Source: Clostridiales bacterium
GTDB taxonomy: Bacteria > Bacillota > Clostridia > Christensenellales > Aristaeellaceae
Assembly: GCA_012837965.1 (NCBI GenBank)
Contig: DUQF01000033.1
Location: forward strand, 1-63,768
Direction: 5' to 3'
Length of the DNA stretch: 63,768 nucleotides
Every line of letters starts with the position of its first letter. The first letter of the stretch is position 1. This document shows, piece by piece, positions 7,421 through 16,775 of the stretch. A model generated the notes under the pieces. It saw nothing but the letters and a program-made list of their open reading frames with translations, was not told the DNA's origin and did not search any database. The position numbers and the translations under genes were made by a program.

Positions 7421-7942
7421 ATGTACTCAAGCCCCGAAAGAATGAACGAACCCAGGGTTCGCATGACGGTCGTTGCCGGCCTGTGTGTGCTGTTGGCCGT
7501 GGTTGTGGCGCTTTTAATCAGAGAAGTTCGCGCCCCCGGCTCCGTGAAGGCGGTGGAAGGCCAAGGTACCCCCACGCCCAATAGCGGCGTGGTGATGAGC
7601 CTGCCCACCGATGTGCCGCCCGAATACTTGGTAGGCGGCTTCCCGACCGACGTGCCCACCGAAATACCCACGCCCACGCCCACGCCCACCGCCGTGCCTA
7701 CCCCCACCCCTCGCCCCACGGAAATTATTACCTTGCGCAAGGGCGACAAGTCCGAAAATGTGCGCGCCTTACAGCAACGCCTGATTGAGCTAAAGTACCT
7801 CAAAGAAGGCGAGGCCGATGGCAACTTTGGCTCCGGCACCAAAAAAGCCGTGCAGCAGTTCCAGCAAAACAACGGCCTTGCCCCCGATGGCGTCGCGGGG
7901 CGGGATACGCAGCTGAAGCTATTTAGCAACGAGGCCAGGTAA
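7421..7942 (+). CDS. membrane-anchored peptidoglycan-binding domain protein
   Basis: A 173-residue protein with an N-terminal transmembrane anchor (about residues 15-38) and an extracytoplasmic linker rich in Pro and Thr (about 50-105, with PTPTPTP runs from a CCCACG hexanucleotide repeat). A single PG_binding_1 domain covers residues 107-168 (LRKGDKSENVRALQQRL, DGNFGSGTKKAVQQFQ). No catalytic domain is present, so it probably tethers to cell wall, as such domains do alone or with hydrolases. The ATG at 7421 has a strong AAAGGAG site. It ends just before a strong terminator. Confidence 0.85.
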   Translation: MYSSPERMNEPRVRMTVVAGLCVLLAVVVALLIREVRAPGSVKAVEGQGTPTPNSGVVMSLPTDVPPEYLVGGFPTDVPTEIPTPTPTPTAVPTPTPRPTEIITLRKGDKSENVRALQQRLIELKYLKEGEADGNFGSGTKKAVQQFQQNNGLAPDGVAGRDTQLKLFSNEAR

Positions 7943-7949
7943 TCACTTA

Positions 7950-7990
7950 GGGGCTGTAGCTGTTTGGCAATTTTGCTACAGCCCCTTTTT
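7950..7990 (+). terminator. Rho-independent terminator
   Basis: GGGGCTGTAGC (7950-7960) pairs perfectly with GCTACAGCCCC (7975-7985), followed by five T residues. It closes the + strand run and sits between convergent genes. The same 11-bp arms recur in the minus-strand terminator at 41958-41990. Confidence 0.9.
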
Positions 7991-7998
7991 GACGGAAT

Positions 7999-10236
7999 TT
8001 ACGCTAAATCGCTAACAGTAGCCTTGTTATCCTCAATGGTTACCAGCTTATCTTTACCTCGCCAGTTGATGCGGAAACGTACCTTGCTCCATTGCTCGGG
8101 CAACTTGGGGCTAAAGGCCAGCTCGCCTTCCTTATCCAAGTGCATGCCGCAATAGCCCATAACAATGGCTTGCCAGGTGCCGCCTATGGACGCGGCGTGC
8201 AGGCCCTCCCGCAGGTTGCGCTGGTTGTTGTCAATGTCCACATAGCTGGAGCGCTCTAAATACTGATAGGCCCGCTCATCCAGACCAAGCTGCACGCCCA
8301 CCTGAGCATGCGCGGAGGGTGAAAGCGATGAGCGGTGCAGGGTGCGCTTTTCATAGTAGTCATAGTTCAGGCGCTGGACTTCAAGGCTTAGCTCGTCGGG
8401 CAATAGCTTCATGAGCATGACCACGTCCGCCTGTTTTAGAATGGGGTGGTCTTTGCGCTCTTTGCCGACGCAGCTTTCAGGCATGATGGGCATGGCCTTA
8501 TCGTCCCACTGGGTAATGACGGCGTCGGGGATGTCAAAGTAGCCTTCAAATTGCTCGATAACGCCGGTGGTATCAGGCAGGTAAATCTTGGCTGCCCTGT
8601 CCAGCCAAAGGTTGATTTCATCGTCCGTCAAGGCGATTTTTTGGCAAATGGCCGCCGCCAAATCAGGCCTGGACTTTTGCATGGCTTTTAGCTCATCCAC
8701 AGCCGTGTGAATGTTCCACACCGCCATGCGGTTGGTGTAGTAGTTGTTGTCCACCGGCTCGTGCCATTCGTCCGGCCCCGTGACCTGCAAAATTTCATAG
8801 GCCTGTTTTTTGTCGCTCCACACCATGCGGCTTGACCAGAAGCGGGCGGTTTCAAGCAGCAGCTCAAGGCCGAATTCTTCAAATAGGCTCCTGTCGCCTG
8901 TCACCCGCACATAGTCAACCAGGCCGAAAGCGACGGCGGAAGTTACGTGGTGCTCATAGTCGGCCACATAGCATCGGGTGCAGGTGCCATCGTATTCAAC
9001 CGACCAGGACGGGCACTCTTCATCGCCCGTATCGGCCGACTCCCAGGGGTACTTGGCGCCAAGGTAGCCGTTGTCCCGGGCGTTGCGGCGGGCGGCATCA
9101 AGCAAATGCCCCCGATAATTAACCAAATTGCGGGCGATTTTGGGGAACACCCAGGTAAAGAAGGGCAGACAGAACAGCTCGGTATCCCAATAGGCATGGC
9201 CGCCGTATTCTTCGCCGTGCATGAGCTTAGGGCCGATGTTCACCCTATCGTCATAGGGATTGGGCGTACTCATCAGGTGGAAGATGTTAAAGCGCATGGC
9301 TTTTTGCATCTTGTCGTCGCCTTCAATTTCAAGGTCGGCCATCCGCCAAAGCTCCTGATATTTGTCGATATGCATTTTGATTTCGGCATCCGCTCCACGG
9401 GTGGTAACCTCTTCCAGCAAGCGGGTGACCCGCCACTTGACCCCGTCGGTATCCCGCCCGGTGGCGATGGCGGCAAACTTGTCTACCCGCACTGTTTGGC
9501 CTTTCTTTGCGTGCAGGTCAAAGAACTCGCAGGCCACCTCGCCATAGGGTTTGATGGCGCGGCTGCTAATACCTTCGCCCTCCACACAGGCGCCGATGCC
9601 TACCGGGGTTTTGAAGTCACGGGTATGGCATTCCATATAGACACCCAATTTCCCTTTTCCGTTTTCGGTGATTTCAAAGTGGCGGGTACGAAAGCGGGGA
9701 TAGTCTATGAAGTTGGCGACTGTCCCGTCAATCAGGTTTTCAAGCTCAAAGTGGGCGTCGCCGTCAAGCGGCGTCAAATACAGGCGAATCAGGCCGCACT
9801 GGGGATGGGCGCGGCTAAGCAGCTTCAGGCTTTCCACCCTAATGCGGGCGCCCGATGCGTCGCTCACAGTATAATGGGATGCAAGCAAGCCGTTTTTCAT
9901 GTCCAGCGCCCTGAGGTAATCTTCAAGGCCCTCCGTTTCAACGCCGATGGGCTGGCGGTTGACATAGACTTTCAGCTTGGCCCAGTCGGGCATGTTGGCC
10001 AGCTCCCGCATAAAAGCTTCCGAGCGGTCAAAAATACCGTGGATATAGGTGGCCGGCAAAGTTGGGCGGGAAGTAGCGCAAATTTCGCTGCCCCGGGAAG
10101 ACATATAGCCACTTACAAGGCCAAACCGGCTTTCCCAGTTGAGGTTTTCTTGCCGGTCGTACTCCTCCTGGGCAAGGAGCCAGTTATCCTCCGCAAGCAA
10201 GGAGGCGATTTCGTTGTTGAATGTGTTTCTTAGCAT
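7999..10236 (-). CDS. glycoside hydrolase family 65 disaccharide phosphorylase
   Basis: A 745-residue GH65 enzyme, the family of maltose, kojibiose, nigerose and trehalose phosphorylases. These split alpha-glucobioses with phosphate to give beta-glucose-1-phosphate plus a sugar. The general acid is the Glu of TGPDEWHE at about residue 490, the position expected for the family. The N-terminal beta-sandwich (to about 270), linker and (alpha/alpha)6 barrel are all present. The ATG at 10236 overlaps the upstream stop (ATGCTAA); a GTG twelve bases earlier is an alternative. It is the last gene of the lacZ transcript and is matched by a beta-phosphoglucomutase gene at 18952. The exact disaccharide is unknown. 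Confidence 0.87.
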   Translation of the reverse strand: MLRNTFNNEIASLLAEDNWLLAQEEYDRQENLNWESRFGLVSGYMSSRGSEICATSRPTLPATYIHGIFDRSEAFMRELANMPDWAKLKVYVNRQPIGVETEGLEDYLRALDMKNGLLASHYTVSDASGARIRVESLKLLSRAHPQCGLIRLYLTPLDGDAHFELENLIDGTVANFIDYPRFRTRHFEITENGKGKLGVYMECHTRDFKTPVGIGACVEGEGISSRAIKPYGEVACEFFDLHAKKGQTVRVDKFAAIATGRDTDGVKWRVTRLLEEVTTRGADAEIKMHIDKYQELWRMADLEIEGDDKMQKAMRFNIFHLMSTPNPYDDRVNIGPKLMHGEEYGGHAYWDTELFCLPFFTWVFPKIARNLVNYRGHLLDAARRNARDNGYLGAKYPWESADTGDEECPSWSVEYDGTCTRCYVADYEHHVTSAVAFGLVDYVRVTGDRSLFEEFGLELLLETARFWSSRMVWSDKKQAYEILQVTGPDEWHEPVDNNYYTNRMAVWNIHTAVDELKAMQKSRPDLAAAICQKIALTDDEINLWLDRAAKIYLPDTTGVIEQFEGYFDIPDAVITQWDDKAMPIMPESCVGKERKDHPILKQADVVMLMKLLPDELSLEVQRLNYDYYEKRTLHRSSLSPSAHAQVGVQLGLDERAYQYLERSSYVDIDNNQRNLREGLHAASIGGTWQAIVMGYCGMHLDKEGELAFSPKLPEQWSKVRFRINWRGKDKLVTIEDNKATVSDLA

Positions 10237-13148
10237 AAGTTGTCCCACGCTTTCTTTGCATCATTGTTTAAGGTTTGAGAGGTGACGGGCGCTATGACCC
10301 AGTCCATGTGGAAGGGCAAAAGGCGCACGATATATTTTTCAAGGGGCTCGGGGCCGCAGCTGTTGGAGCCAAGGCCTCCCTGCTTGTAGTCAAAACGCCA
10401 GAAAACCTTGTCCCGCTTGATTAAATCCTTGGGATGGCCGGCTTCGTCAATGTCTTTGGCGGTATAGTAGGAGGCCTGCGTGTCGCAAGGCTGCCGCGAT
10501 ACGAAGGCAAGACCCTTACCCTCTTGGTTGGTTAAGGCGGCCACATGAACGCCTGTGCGGTTGCCCGATTCCTGCGGGCAGTCGTAAGGGAAGGCCATTT
10601 CATCCACCGGCAGGCTGTGCCAGCCATAGTGGCAGTGGAAGCGGCTGTCGCAGTAGCTTTCGCCAGGTCCCTTGCCAAGGAAGGTCATGCGGCTAAACTC
10701 TTTGGGCACAACGCTGTCGGTGCCGATACGGGGAATCATATCGTCCCTGCCCTCGCCAAAGCAGCCGTCAAAGCGGCCGGACAGCCGTACCCTGATTTTG
10801 CCGCCAGGGAGGGCGGTGTAACCCACCTCAAAGGGCGCCCACCAGATGCGGGCGTTGGCGCCAAGGTTGCCGCTAACGTAGAGGGTGTCTCCCTCCACCC
10901 TTGTTTCGTGGATAACGGGGGTCATGGAGTGCAGGCTCAGCCTCTTCCAGCGGTCACGGCGGCGCTTGTCGTTGTCGTTGGCGGGCCGGAATAGCGACAG
11001 CAGCGGGCCTTTTTCAAGCAGGGTCTGGCCGTTCACCTTATAGTTGTACAGGCGGCCGTCCACCAGCGATACCTCGCAGGAGCAGTCGTCGCCTTTTAGC
11101 GCGTAGAAGTCGCCCTGTTTTCGCCAGGCGGGTACGGCTTCGGCCTGGGCGGCCTTGGGGGCATATTCTTTTAAGACAAAGGTTTGGTCGGCCAAGTTGA
11201 AATCATTTTCCATCAGCTCCAGGCGAAGGGTGTACAGGCCGTTTTCAGGATGGTTAAACAGCTCCTCATTTAGCTTAATCTTGACCTTTTCATCGGGCTT
11301 AATTGTTTCAATCATCTGGCTGGATGCTTTCACTTCCTTGCCTTCATACAACAAGGAGGCCTTTACCTCAACGTTCTTTGCGGCGCGGAAGGTGAGTGCG
11401 CTCTTTATTTTTAAGGTATCCTCATCTAACTTCAGCCTCAAGGGTTCGTTCATTTTTTTATAGCTAAAGTAGCCGGGCGTGGGCGTCCAGTCGCTGTTTA
11501 AGAGGCCGTCCATGCAGAAGTTGCCGGTGTGATAGGGGGCGTCAAAGTCGCCGCCGTGCAGGTACACGCCATCCCTTAAGATGCCGTGGTTGCGCCACTC
11601 CCACACAAAGTAGCCCTGAATGGATTTTGAGCCCTCAATGGCCTGGCGGTATTCTTTCAAGCTGCCCGGACCGTTGCCCATGGCGTGGCCAAATTCGCAC
11701 AGGATTGCAGGCTTGCCGTGCCCCGCTGCGTCGTGCTCAAAAAGCTTGGCGGGGCTTGTGTACATGGTGGAAATCACATCGGAATACTTGTAGGAAATGT
11801 CGCCCTCGTAATGCACGGGACGGTCGTCCACCGAGCGGAGATAGTCGTACATGGCGCCGAAGTTTTCGCCCCGGAAAGATTCGTTGCCAAGCGACCACAT
11901 GATAACGCAGGCGTGGTTTTTATCCCGCATGTACATGCGCTCGGCCCGCTCAACAAAGGCCTTGCGCCATGTGGGGTCGGTCGCCAGCCTGGCAGGCTCG
12001 TTTTCAATTTCAAAGCCGTGGGTTTCAAGGTCGGCTTCGTCCATCACGTAAAAGCCCAATTCGTCGCACAATTCATAAAAGAAGGGGGCGTTGGGGTAGT
12101 GAGCGGTGCGGATGGCGTTGATGTGCGCCTCCTTCATCATTTTCATATCTTTGATGGTGTCTTGCACGCTTGCGTACCGCCCGTCAACGGGTGAAAACTC
12201 GTGGCGGTTAATGCCCCTGAGCATCAGGCGCTTGCCGTTTAAGCGCAATTCGCCCTTTACAATTTCCACCCGACGGAAGCCCACCTTTAATCTCGCGGCT
12301 TCGTTCTTGGTGAAAACAAGCAGGGTATATAAATTTGGCTGCTCTGCGTTCCAAGGGGTGACCGGCAAGGTATGTTCCGTGCCGCAAAGGCCTGACAAAA
12401 GCTCGTTTCCTTCATTATCCAGAAGACGGAAATTGGCATTTTCCGCCGTAATTAGCAGGGCGCCATTGCCCGTTTTGTGGTCATAGTCGGCCTTTACGTG
12501 AATATCGCGGATTCTGCCTTCTTGAGGGCGCTTTAAGAGCAGCACATCCCGGATGATGCCGCCCATCCACCACATATCCTGGTCCTCTAAATAGACGCCG
12601 TCGCAGAACATGCGCACAATGAGAAACAGCTCGTTTTCGCCTTCCCTGCACAGGTCGGTAATATCAAACTCCGAAGGCAGACGGCTGCCCTGGGTGTAGC
12701 CGCAGAAAGCGCCGTTGACATAAACCGAAACGCAGCTTTCCGCCCCCTCAAGGCGCAAAATAAGCCTGTCGCCATCCGGCGCATAGGAAAAACTCCTGCG
12801 GTACACGCCCGTCGGGTTTTGTGCGGGCACATACGGCGGGTCGATGGGGAAGGGATAGTCCTCATCTGTATAGTGCATGGGGCCGTATCCCGCCATCTGG
12901 AAAGAGCGGGGCACCTGGATGGCGTTGTAGCTTAGGCTATCCCTGCCGTTCACAAAGGCCTGCTCGTCAATGGGGGTGCGGTCGGTGTAATAAAAATCCC
13001 AAATGCCGTTCAGGTTTCGTGCACGGTCAAACCGGCCTTGCAAGGCCTTGTCTTGACTGGTTGCCGTTAAAAAGTGGGCACGGGAAGGCAGGCGATTGAT
13101 GGACAGTACCTGCTGGTTACACCAGGGTTGAGCGCTCAAAAACTGCAT
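10230..13148 (-). CDS. lacZ: GH2 beta-galactosidase
   Basis: A 972-residue family 2 glycoside hydrolase of LacZ layout: sugar-binding domain from about residue 40, immunoglobulin-like domain, TIM barrel, and C-terminal galactosidase small-chain domain. The acid/base Glu is in WSLGNESFRG (E423) and the nucleophile in ILCEFGHAMGNG (E485). The ATG at 13148 is preferred because GAAAGAGG precedes it; an upstream in-frame extension would overlap the AraC gene. No signal peptide is seen, so it acts on imported beta-galactosides. It lies between the AraC regulator and the GH65 phosphorylase on one strand. Confidence 0.93.
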   Translation of the reverse strand: MQFLSAQPWCNQQVLSINRLPSRAHFLTATSQDKALQGRFDRARNLNGIWDFYYTDRTPIDEQAFVNGRDSLSYNAIQVPRSFQMAGYGPMHYTDEDYPFPIDPPYVPAQNPTGVYRRSFSYAPDGDRLILRLEGAESCVSVYVNGAFCGYTQGSRLPSEFDITDLCREGENELFLIVRMFCDGVYLEDQDMWWMGGIIRDVLLLKRPQEGRIRDIHVKADYDHKTGNGALLITAENANFRLLDNEGNELLSGLCGTEHTLPVTPWNAEQPNLYTLLVFTKNEAARLKVGFRRVEIVKGELRLNGKRLMLRGINRHEFSPVDGRYASVQDTIKDMKMMKEAHINAIRTAHYPNAPFFYELCDELGFYVMDEADLETHGFEIENEPARLATDPTWRKAFVERAERMYMRDKNHACVIMWSLGNESFRGENFGAMYDYLRSVDDRPVHYEGDISYKYSDVISTMYTSPAKLFEHDAAGHGKPAILCEFGHAMGNGPGSLKEYRQAIEGSKSIQGYFVWEWRNHGILRDGVYLHGGDFDAPYHTGNFCMDGLLNSDWTPTPGYFSYKKMNEPLRLKLDEDTLKIKSALTFRAAKNVEVKASLLYEGKEVKASSQMIETIKPDEKVKIKLNEELFNHPENGLYTLRLELMENDFNLADQTFVLKEYAPKAAQAEAVPAWRKQGDFYALKGDDCSCEVSLVDGRLYNYKVNGQTLLEKGPLLSLFRPANDNDKRRRDRWKRLSLHSMTPVIHETRVEGDTLYVSGNLGANARIWWAPFEVGYTALPGGKIRVRLSGRFDGCFGEGRDDMIPRIGTDSVVPKEFSRMTFLGKGPGESYCDSRFHCHYGWHSLPVDEMAFPYDCPQESGNRTGVHVAALTNQEGKGLAFVSRQPCDTQASYYTAKDIDEAGHPKDLIKRDKVFWRFDYKQGGLGSNSCGPEPLEKYIVRLLPFHMDWVIAPVTSQTLNNDAKKAWDNLC

Positions 13149-13162
13149 ACAATTACCTCTTT

Positions 13163-14080
13163 CTATGATGATGGAACTTCGTCCATAATGGTCAAATAAT
13201 GCGCCCGGAGGGCTCGGGGGCTTTTGCCCGTTAATTGCCGGCAAACGCTGCTAAAATAGTTGATGGACTGAAAGCCGCACCGGGCCGCGACTTCCGTCAT
13301 GGGCAGCGACGGGTCAAGCAGCATGGCCTTGGCCTTGGCGATGCGATGCTGGTTGATATACTCAACCACTGTCTTGCCCGTTTCCTTGCGAAAGAGCTTG
13401 CCGGCGTAGTCGGGGTTGTACCTGGTACACTCGCCAATATCCTGTAAGGTAATTTTTTTCATGTAGTTGGTGTGGATGTACTGCTTCATCACGTCCGATA
13501 CCAGGATGGGCTTGCCGGAGGATTGCCAGTAGCCGCACTGGGTGAGGATGGCGTCGATGAGCTGCAGCGCTACGGTTCTGGAAAGCAGCTGAAAGTAGCT
13601 TTTTTCCGCCGCGAAGGCCTTGAGAACCGAACGAAACATGCTGGCAATTTCCTCAGGATCGTCAAAGATTACAAACTTAGGCAAACGGAAGCCGCCGTGA
13701 AAAATCAGCTGCTTTCTAATATGTTCGGGGTGGGGCAGCCTGTCGCCAAAAAGCAGCACATAGGCGTCGGGCGTTGAATAAAAGCGGTAAATCCAGTCCC
13801 CGTCCTCCTGATCGATTAAATCAAGGTGCATCCAGGCGATTTCGGCGCTTTGCTCGTCTTCGTACACCAGGGTATGCTTGACGTTTGGCGGAATGATGGC
13901 AAGGTGCCCCCTGGACATGCGATGCTTTTGTTTGTCAATGGTCATCACGGCGTGACCGGACAGGCAGTACATGAACTGGTAGTCGTAAATCAGGCGGGGT
14001 ATTTGCCAAAAGTCGTTTAGCTGCATGCCCGCTTCCCGAACCGTGGGGCACAGCCTGTCAAAGCCGATGGCCTTTTCCAT
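13163..14080 (-). CDS. AraC family transcriptional regulator
   Basis: A 305-residue regulator with an N-terminal cupin-like sensing domain (residues 25-110, with VMTIDKQKHRMSRGHLAIIPP and KHTLVYE) and two C-terminal helix-turn-helix units (about 205-300, ending SINYFSSVCRQLTGKSPRALR). It stands between the sugar ABC transporter genes and lacZ on the same strand, 14 bases before lacZ, so it probably controls this glycan locus in response to a sugar. A terminator hairpin separates it from the transporter genes upstream, so it may have its own promoter in 14081-14170. Confidence 0.9.
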   Translation of the reverse strand: MEKAIGFDRLCPTVREAGMQLNDFWQIPRLIYDYQFMYCLSGHAVMTIDKQKHRMSRGHLAIIPPNVKHTLVYEDEQSAEIAWMHLDLIDQEDGDWIYRFYSTPDAYVLLFGDRLPHPEHIRKQLIFHGGFRLPKFVIFDDPEEIASMFRSVLKAFAAEKSYFQLLSRTVALQLIDAILTQCGYWQSSGKPILVSDVMKQYIHTNYMKKITLQDIGECTRYNPDYAGKLFRKETGKTVVEYINQHRIAKAKAMLLDPSLPMTEVAARCGFQSINYFSSVCRQLTGKSPRALRAHYLTIMDEVPSS

Positions 14081-14105
14081 TTGCTCTCCTAACTTTCTTT
14101 AAAAT

Positions 14106-14134
14106 GCCGCCGCATGCGGAAAGCATACGGCGGC
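14106..14134 (-). terminator. hairpin terminator after the solute-binding protein gene
   Basis: A 12-bp stem, 14106-14117 with 14123-14134 (GCCGCCG arms continuing into ATGC/GCAT with one U-G pair on the minus strand), around a five-base loop. The T-tract after it is short (ATTTT), so it may terminate partially and set the ratio of binding protein to downstream genes. Confidence 0.7.
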
Positions 14135-14170
14135 GTCGTTGTTCAAACTTGCTTAAAAGCCGTTGGGTGC

Positions 14171-15706
14171 TTATTGGGCGCCCATGCGCTCGCACAGCTC
14201 TTTATAGGTTTCGGTCAGGTAGGTGTTGATTTCATCAAGCCCATTATCCTTGGCAAGCTCAAAGGTTTCTTCAAAGAGAGCTTCAAAGTCTTCTTCGGTT
14301 TCCGCGGTGCAGATGTCGGAGAAGTGCTCACGCGTGAGGGACGATACGTCGTCCATCAGGAAGCCCATGTCGGTGTTGCTTGCCGGGTAGGTAAGCGAAA
14401 TGACGTTGGAAACCGTTGCGCGCTTGACCGCGTCGTCAAAGATGGCGCGGGTGGCGTCGGTGGCGGCTGCGTAGTAGCCAAGGTAAATGGAGATATAGTC
14501 GGTGGCGGACAGCATGTAGCCCAGCTCACGATAGAAGGTCTCGGCGTCGCCGGCCTCTTGATGCTCCTTGAACCTGTCCAGCATGGTCAGGTTGCCGTCG
14601 GCATCCCACTCCCAGTCAATGCCGGGTACGCCATAGGTGAGCGCCAGGGAGTTGTCACGCTGTTTGGCCCAGTACAGGGTTTTGATGGCGGCTTCGGGAT
14701 TTTCGCAGGACCTGGTAATAAATAGAGCCGACCAGCCCGATACCGGCAAGGTGTATTTCCAGTTGTCAAGCAGGGGCAGCTGCACAACTTCGGCTTCAGG
14801 CTTGATTTCACGGATCTTGGCCTGGAAGGTCTGTTCGTCGTTGCCGGCAAAGAAGGTAACCATAAAGACATTGCCTGCGTACCACTGCTGGAAAGCCTGC
14901 TCATCGGAAGTGTAGGAGAAGTTTTCCTTGGAAATATAGCCTTCACGATACAGGCGGTTGATGACCCGCAGCATTTCCTTATAGGCAGGGTCGCTGATGG
15001 ACATAACCAGGTTGCCTTCTTCATCGGTGGGACGGACGGGATCATAGCCTACCATGGAGCCGAAAGCGGCGGACTCGCGGGGGCTAAAGATCAGGGGGAT
15101 CATGTCCGGATAGTTTTCACGAACCAGCGCCAGGAGGCTGAAGAAGTCCTCCTCGTTTTTCACTTCGGGGCTGCCAATAGCCTTGTAAATGTCGTTACGG
15201 ATATGGAACTGACCGAAGTTGAGGGCCATGTTGCTGGCTTCAGCAATTTCTTCGGCGGTGTTGTACTCGTTTTTGAGCATGTAGAAGTTGCCGTCTTCGG
15301 AGTAGTAGGCGTTCATCGCTTTTTCCGTATCGGAGATTTCCCGCTCAGGCACGTATTTGTCGATGAGCTCCTGCAGGGGATAGCAGAGTTCGCTGTCGGA
15401 GAGGGCGCGTACCTTGGAGCTGCTGGAGCAAACTACCAGGTCCGGCAGCGAGCCGGATGAAATCATCATGGACAGCTGTTCGCCGTCGATGGCCTTCATC
15501 ATGTTAATTTTGACGCCCGTTTGTTCAATCATCCACTCCTGGCAGATGCCGCCTTCGTAGGTATCAAAGCCTACCCAGTTCCAGTCCACCCACAGGTCAA
15601 GCTCAACCAGCTCGGGCAGATTTGCAAACAGGGGGTTACGTTCCGCGATGGCTACGGTGGAAAGCGCAAGCATCAGACATAGAATCATGGCAAGAATACG
15701 TTTCAT
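14171..15706 (-). CDS. extracellular sugar-binding protein of an LplBC-type ABC transporter
   Basis: A 511-residue extracellular solute-binding protein of the family that serves LplB/LplC permeases for complex oligosaccharides. It starts with a signal peptide (MKRILAMILCLMLALS, then TVAIA-ER) that has an AxA-like cleavage site but no lipobox cysteine, which is unusual for a Gram-positive binding protein. AGGAGG lies before the ATG. It follows the two permease genes on the minus strand, separated from them by the repeat element at 15767-15846. No ATPase gene is nearby, so the importer probably uses a shared MsmK-like ATPase encoded elsewhere. Confidence 0.87.
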   Translation of the reverse strand: MKRILAMILCLMLALSTVAIAERNPLFANLPELVELDLWVDWNWVGFDTYEGGICQEWMIEQTGVKINMMKAIDGEQLSMMISSGSLPDLVVCSSSSKVRALSDSELCYPLQELIDKYVPEREISDTEKAMNAYYSEDGNFYMLKNEYNTAEEIAEASNMALNFGQFHIRNDIYKAIGSPEVKNEEDFFSLLALVRENYPDMIPLIFSPRESAAFGSMVGYDPVRPTDEEGNLVMSISDPAYKEMLRVINRLYREGYISKENFSYTSDEQAFQQWYAGNVFMVTFFAGNDEQTFQAKIREIKPEAEVVQLPLLDNWKYTLPVSGWSALFITRSCENPEAAIKTLYWAKQRDNSLALTYGVPGIDWEWDADGNLTMLDRFKEHQEAGDAETFYRELGYMLSATDYISIYLGYYAAATDATRAIFDDAVKRATVSNVISLTYPASNTDMGFLMDDVSSLTREHFSDICTAETEEDFEALFEETFELAKDNGLDEINTYLTETYKELCERMGAQ

Positions 15707-15766
15707 GTTTTAATCCTCCTATTTATAATTTATGGGAGTTGCATCCCAAAAGAGACAGTTTATTCA

Positions 15767-15846
15767 TTAGGAATTGCGTCGCAGTACACTACACTATCTT
15801 TCGCGCCTAAAATATGGCGGAAAAGAAACGAAGCGCGCTCTGACGA
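15767..15846. repeat. dispersed structured repeat, short copy
   Basis: Starts TTAGGAATTGCGTCGC and ends CTGACGA, like the longer copy at 49495-49678. Between the ends is CGCGCC (15802-15807), which can pair either with GGCG (15816-15819) or with the distal GCGCG (15833-15837). The ends also pair (CGTC/GACG). It fills the gap between a permease stop codon and the binding-protein gene, about 60 bases before that start codon. Confidence 0.6.
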
Positions 15847-15849
15847 GTT

Positions 15850-16761
15850 TTAGCCTTTTACGGCGCCCAGCATGATGCCCTTGACAAAGTGCTTTTGCAG
15901 GAAGGGATATACACACATAATGGGCAGAACGGCAATAATCATGGCGGCCATCTGAATGGAAGTGGCGGTGGTGGCCGAATACTGGGCTGCCTTCATCATG
16001 GCGACTCTTGAGGAAGTATCCACCTGGTTTTGCACGATAACGCCACGCATTAGGAAAGCGAGGGAGCGCAGGCCTGGGTTGGAGGGCGCGAAGAAGGCGG
16101 TGTCCGACCAGGCGTTCCACTGGCTAACGGCGGCAAACAGGCCGAGCGTCGCCAAGAGGGGCTTTGACAGCGGCATAATGATGCGCAAAAAGATGGTGAT
16201 TTCTCCCGCCCCGTCCAGCCTTGCGCTTTCGGCAAGGGCGGGCGGATGCTCCCTGAAAAAGCTCATCGCCAGCATACAGTAGTAGGTGGAGAACATCGGT
16301 GGAATGACGTACACCCAGAACTTATTGAGCAGGCCGTAGGTTCTAAGCGTCAGGTAGTAAGGAATCAAACCGCCTGAAAAGTACATACAAATCAGGAGGA
16401 TGATGCTGTAAAACTTCCTGAACACCAGGCCGTCTGTTGATAGGCCGTAGGCGACAAGGCAGGTAAACAGGATGGTAAGCCCCGTTCCGACTAAGGTTTT
16501 GGCAACGGAAATGAAGATGGCGTCTATCCACTTGGGGTCGCCAAGGAACTGTTCATAGTTGGCAAAGGTGAACTTGCGGGGCCAGAAGTAGATGCCGCCG
16601 CGCAGGGCGTCGACGCCGTCGTTCAAAGAAAGAACAATAACGTACCAGAAGGGGTAAATGGTGGCCACCAAAAGAAGGAAGGTAACAAGGTGGACGACTA
16701 CATCCACAATAATATCTTCGGCCGATCTTTTGATGCGGCGCTTGCGTTGTAATGCTGTCAT
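15850..16761 (-). CDS. carbohydrate ABC transporter permease (LplC type)
   Basis: A 303-residue inner-membrane permease with six predicted helices and the EAA-like cytoplasmic loop (PPALAESARLDGAGEITIFLRIIMPLSKP, given in part) around residues 190-215. The C-terminal PFLQKHFVKGIMLGAVKG is typical of the LplC branch of CUT1 permeases. AGGAGG stands before the ATG, 14 bases after the partner permease gene. With that partner it forms the translocation channel for an oligosaccharide delivered by the binding protein encoded next. Confidence 0.9.
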   Translation of the reverse strand: MTALQRKRRIKRSAEDIIVDVVVHLVTFLLLVATIYPFWYVIVLSLNDGVDALRGGIYFWPRKFTFANYEQFLGDPKWIDAIFISVAKTLVGTGLTILFTCLVAYGLSTDGLVFRKFYSIILLICMYFSGGLIPYYLTLRTYGLLNKFWVYVIPPMFSTYYCMLAMSFFREHPPALAESARLDGAGEITIFLRIIMPLSKPLLATLGLFAAVSQWNAWSDTAFFAPSNPGLRSLAFLMRGVIVQNQVDTSSRVAMMKAAQYSATTATSIQMAAMIIAVLPIMCVYPFLQKHFVKGIMLGAVKG

Positions 16762-16775
16762 GTCGCTTTCCTCCT

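Noticed and set aside
8947-10233. A 428-codon open frame on the + strand opposite the GH65 gene
   Set aside because: It is a mirror of the high-GC GH65 reading frame, has no ribosome site and resembles no family; the minus-strand gene has clear catalytic motifs.
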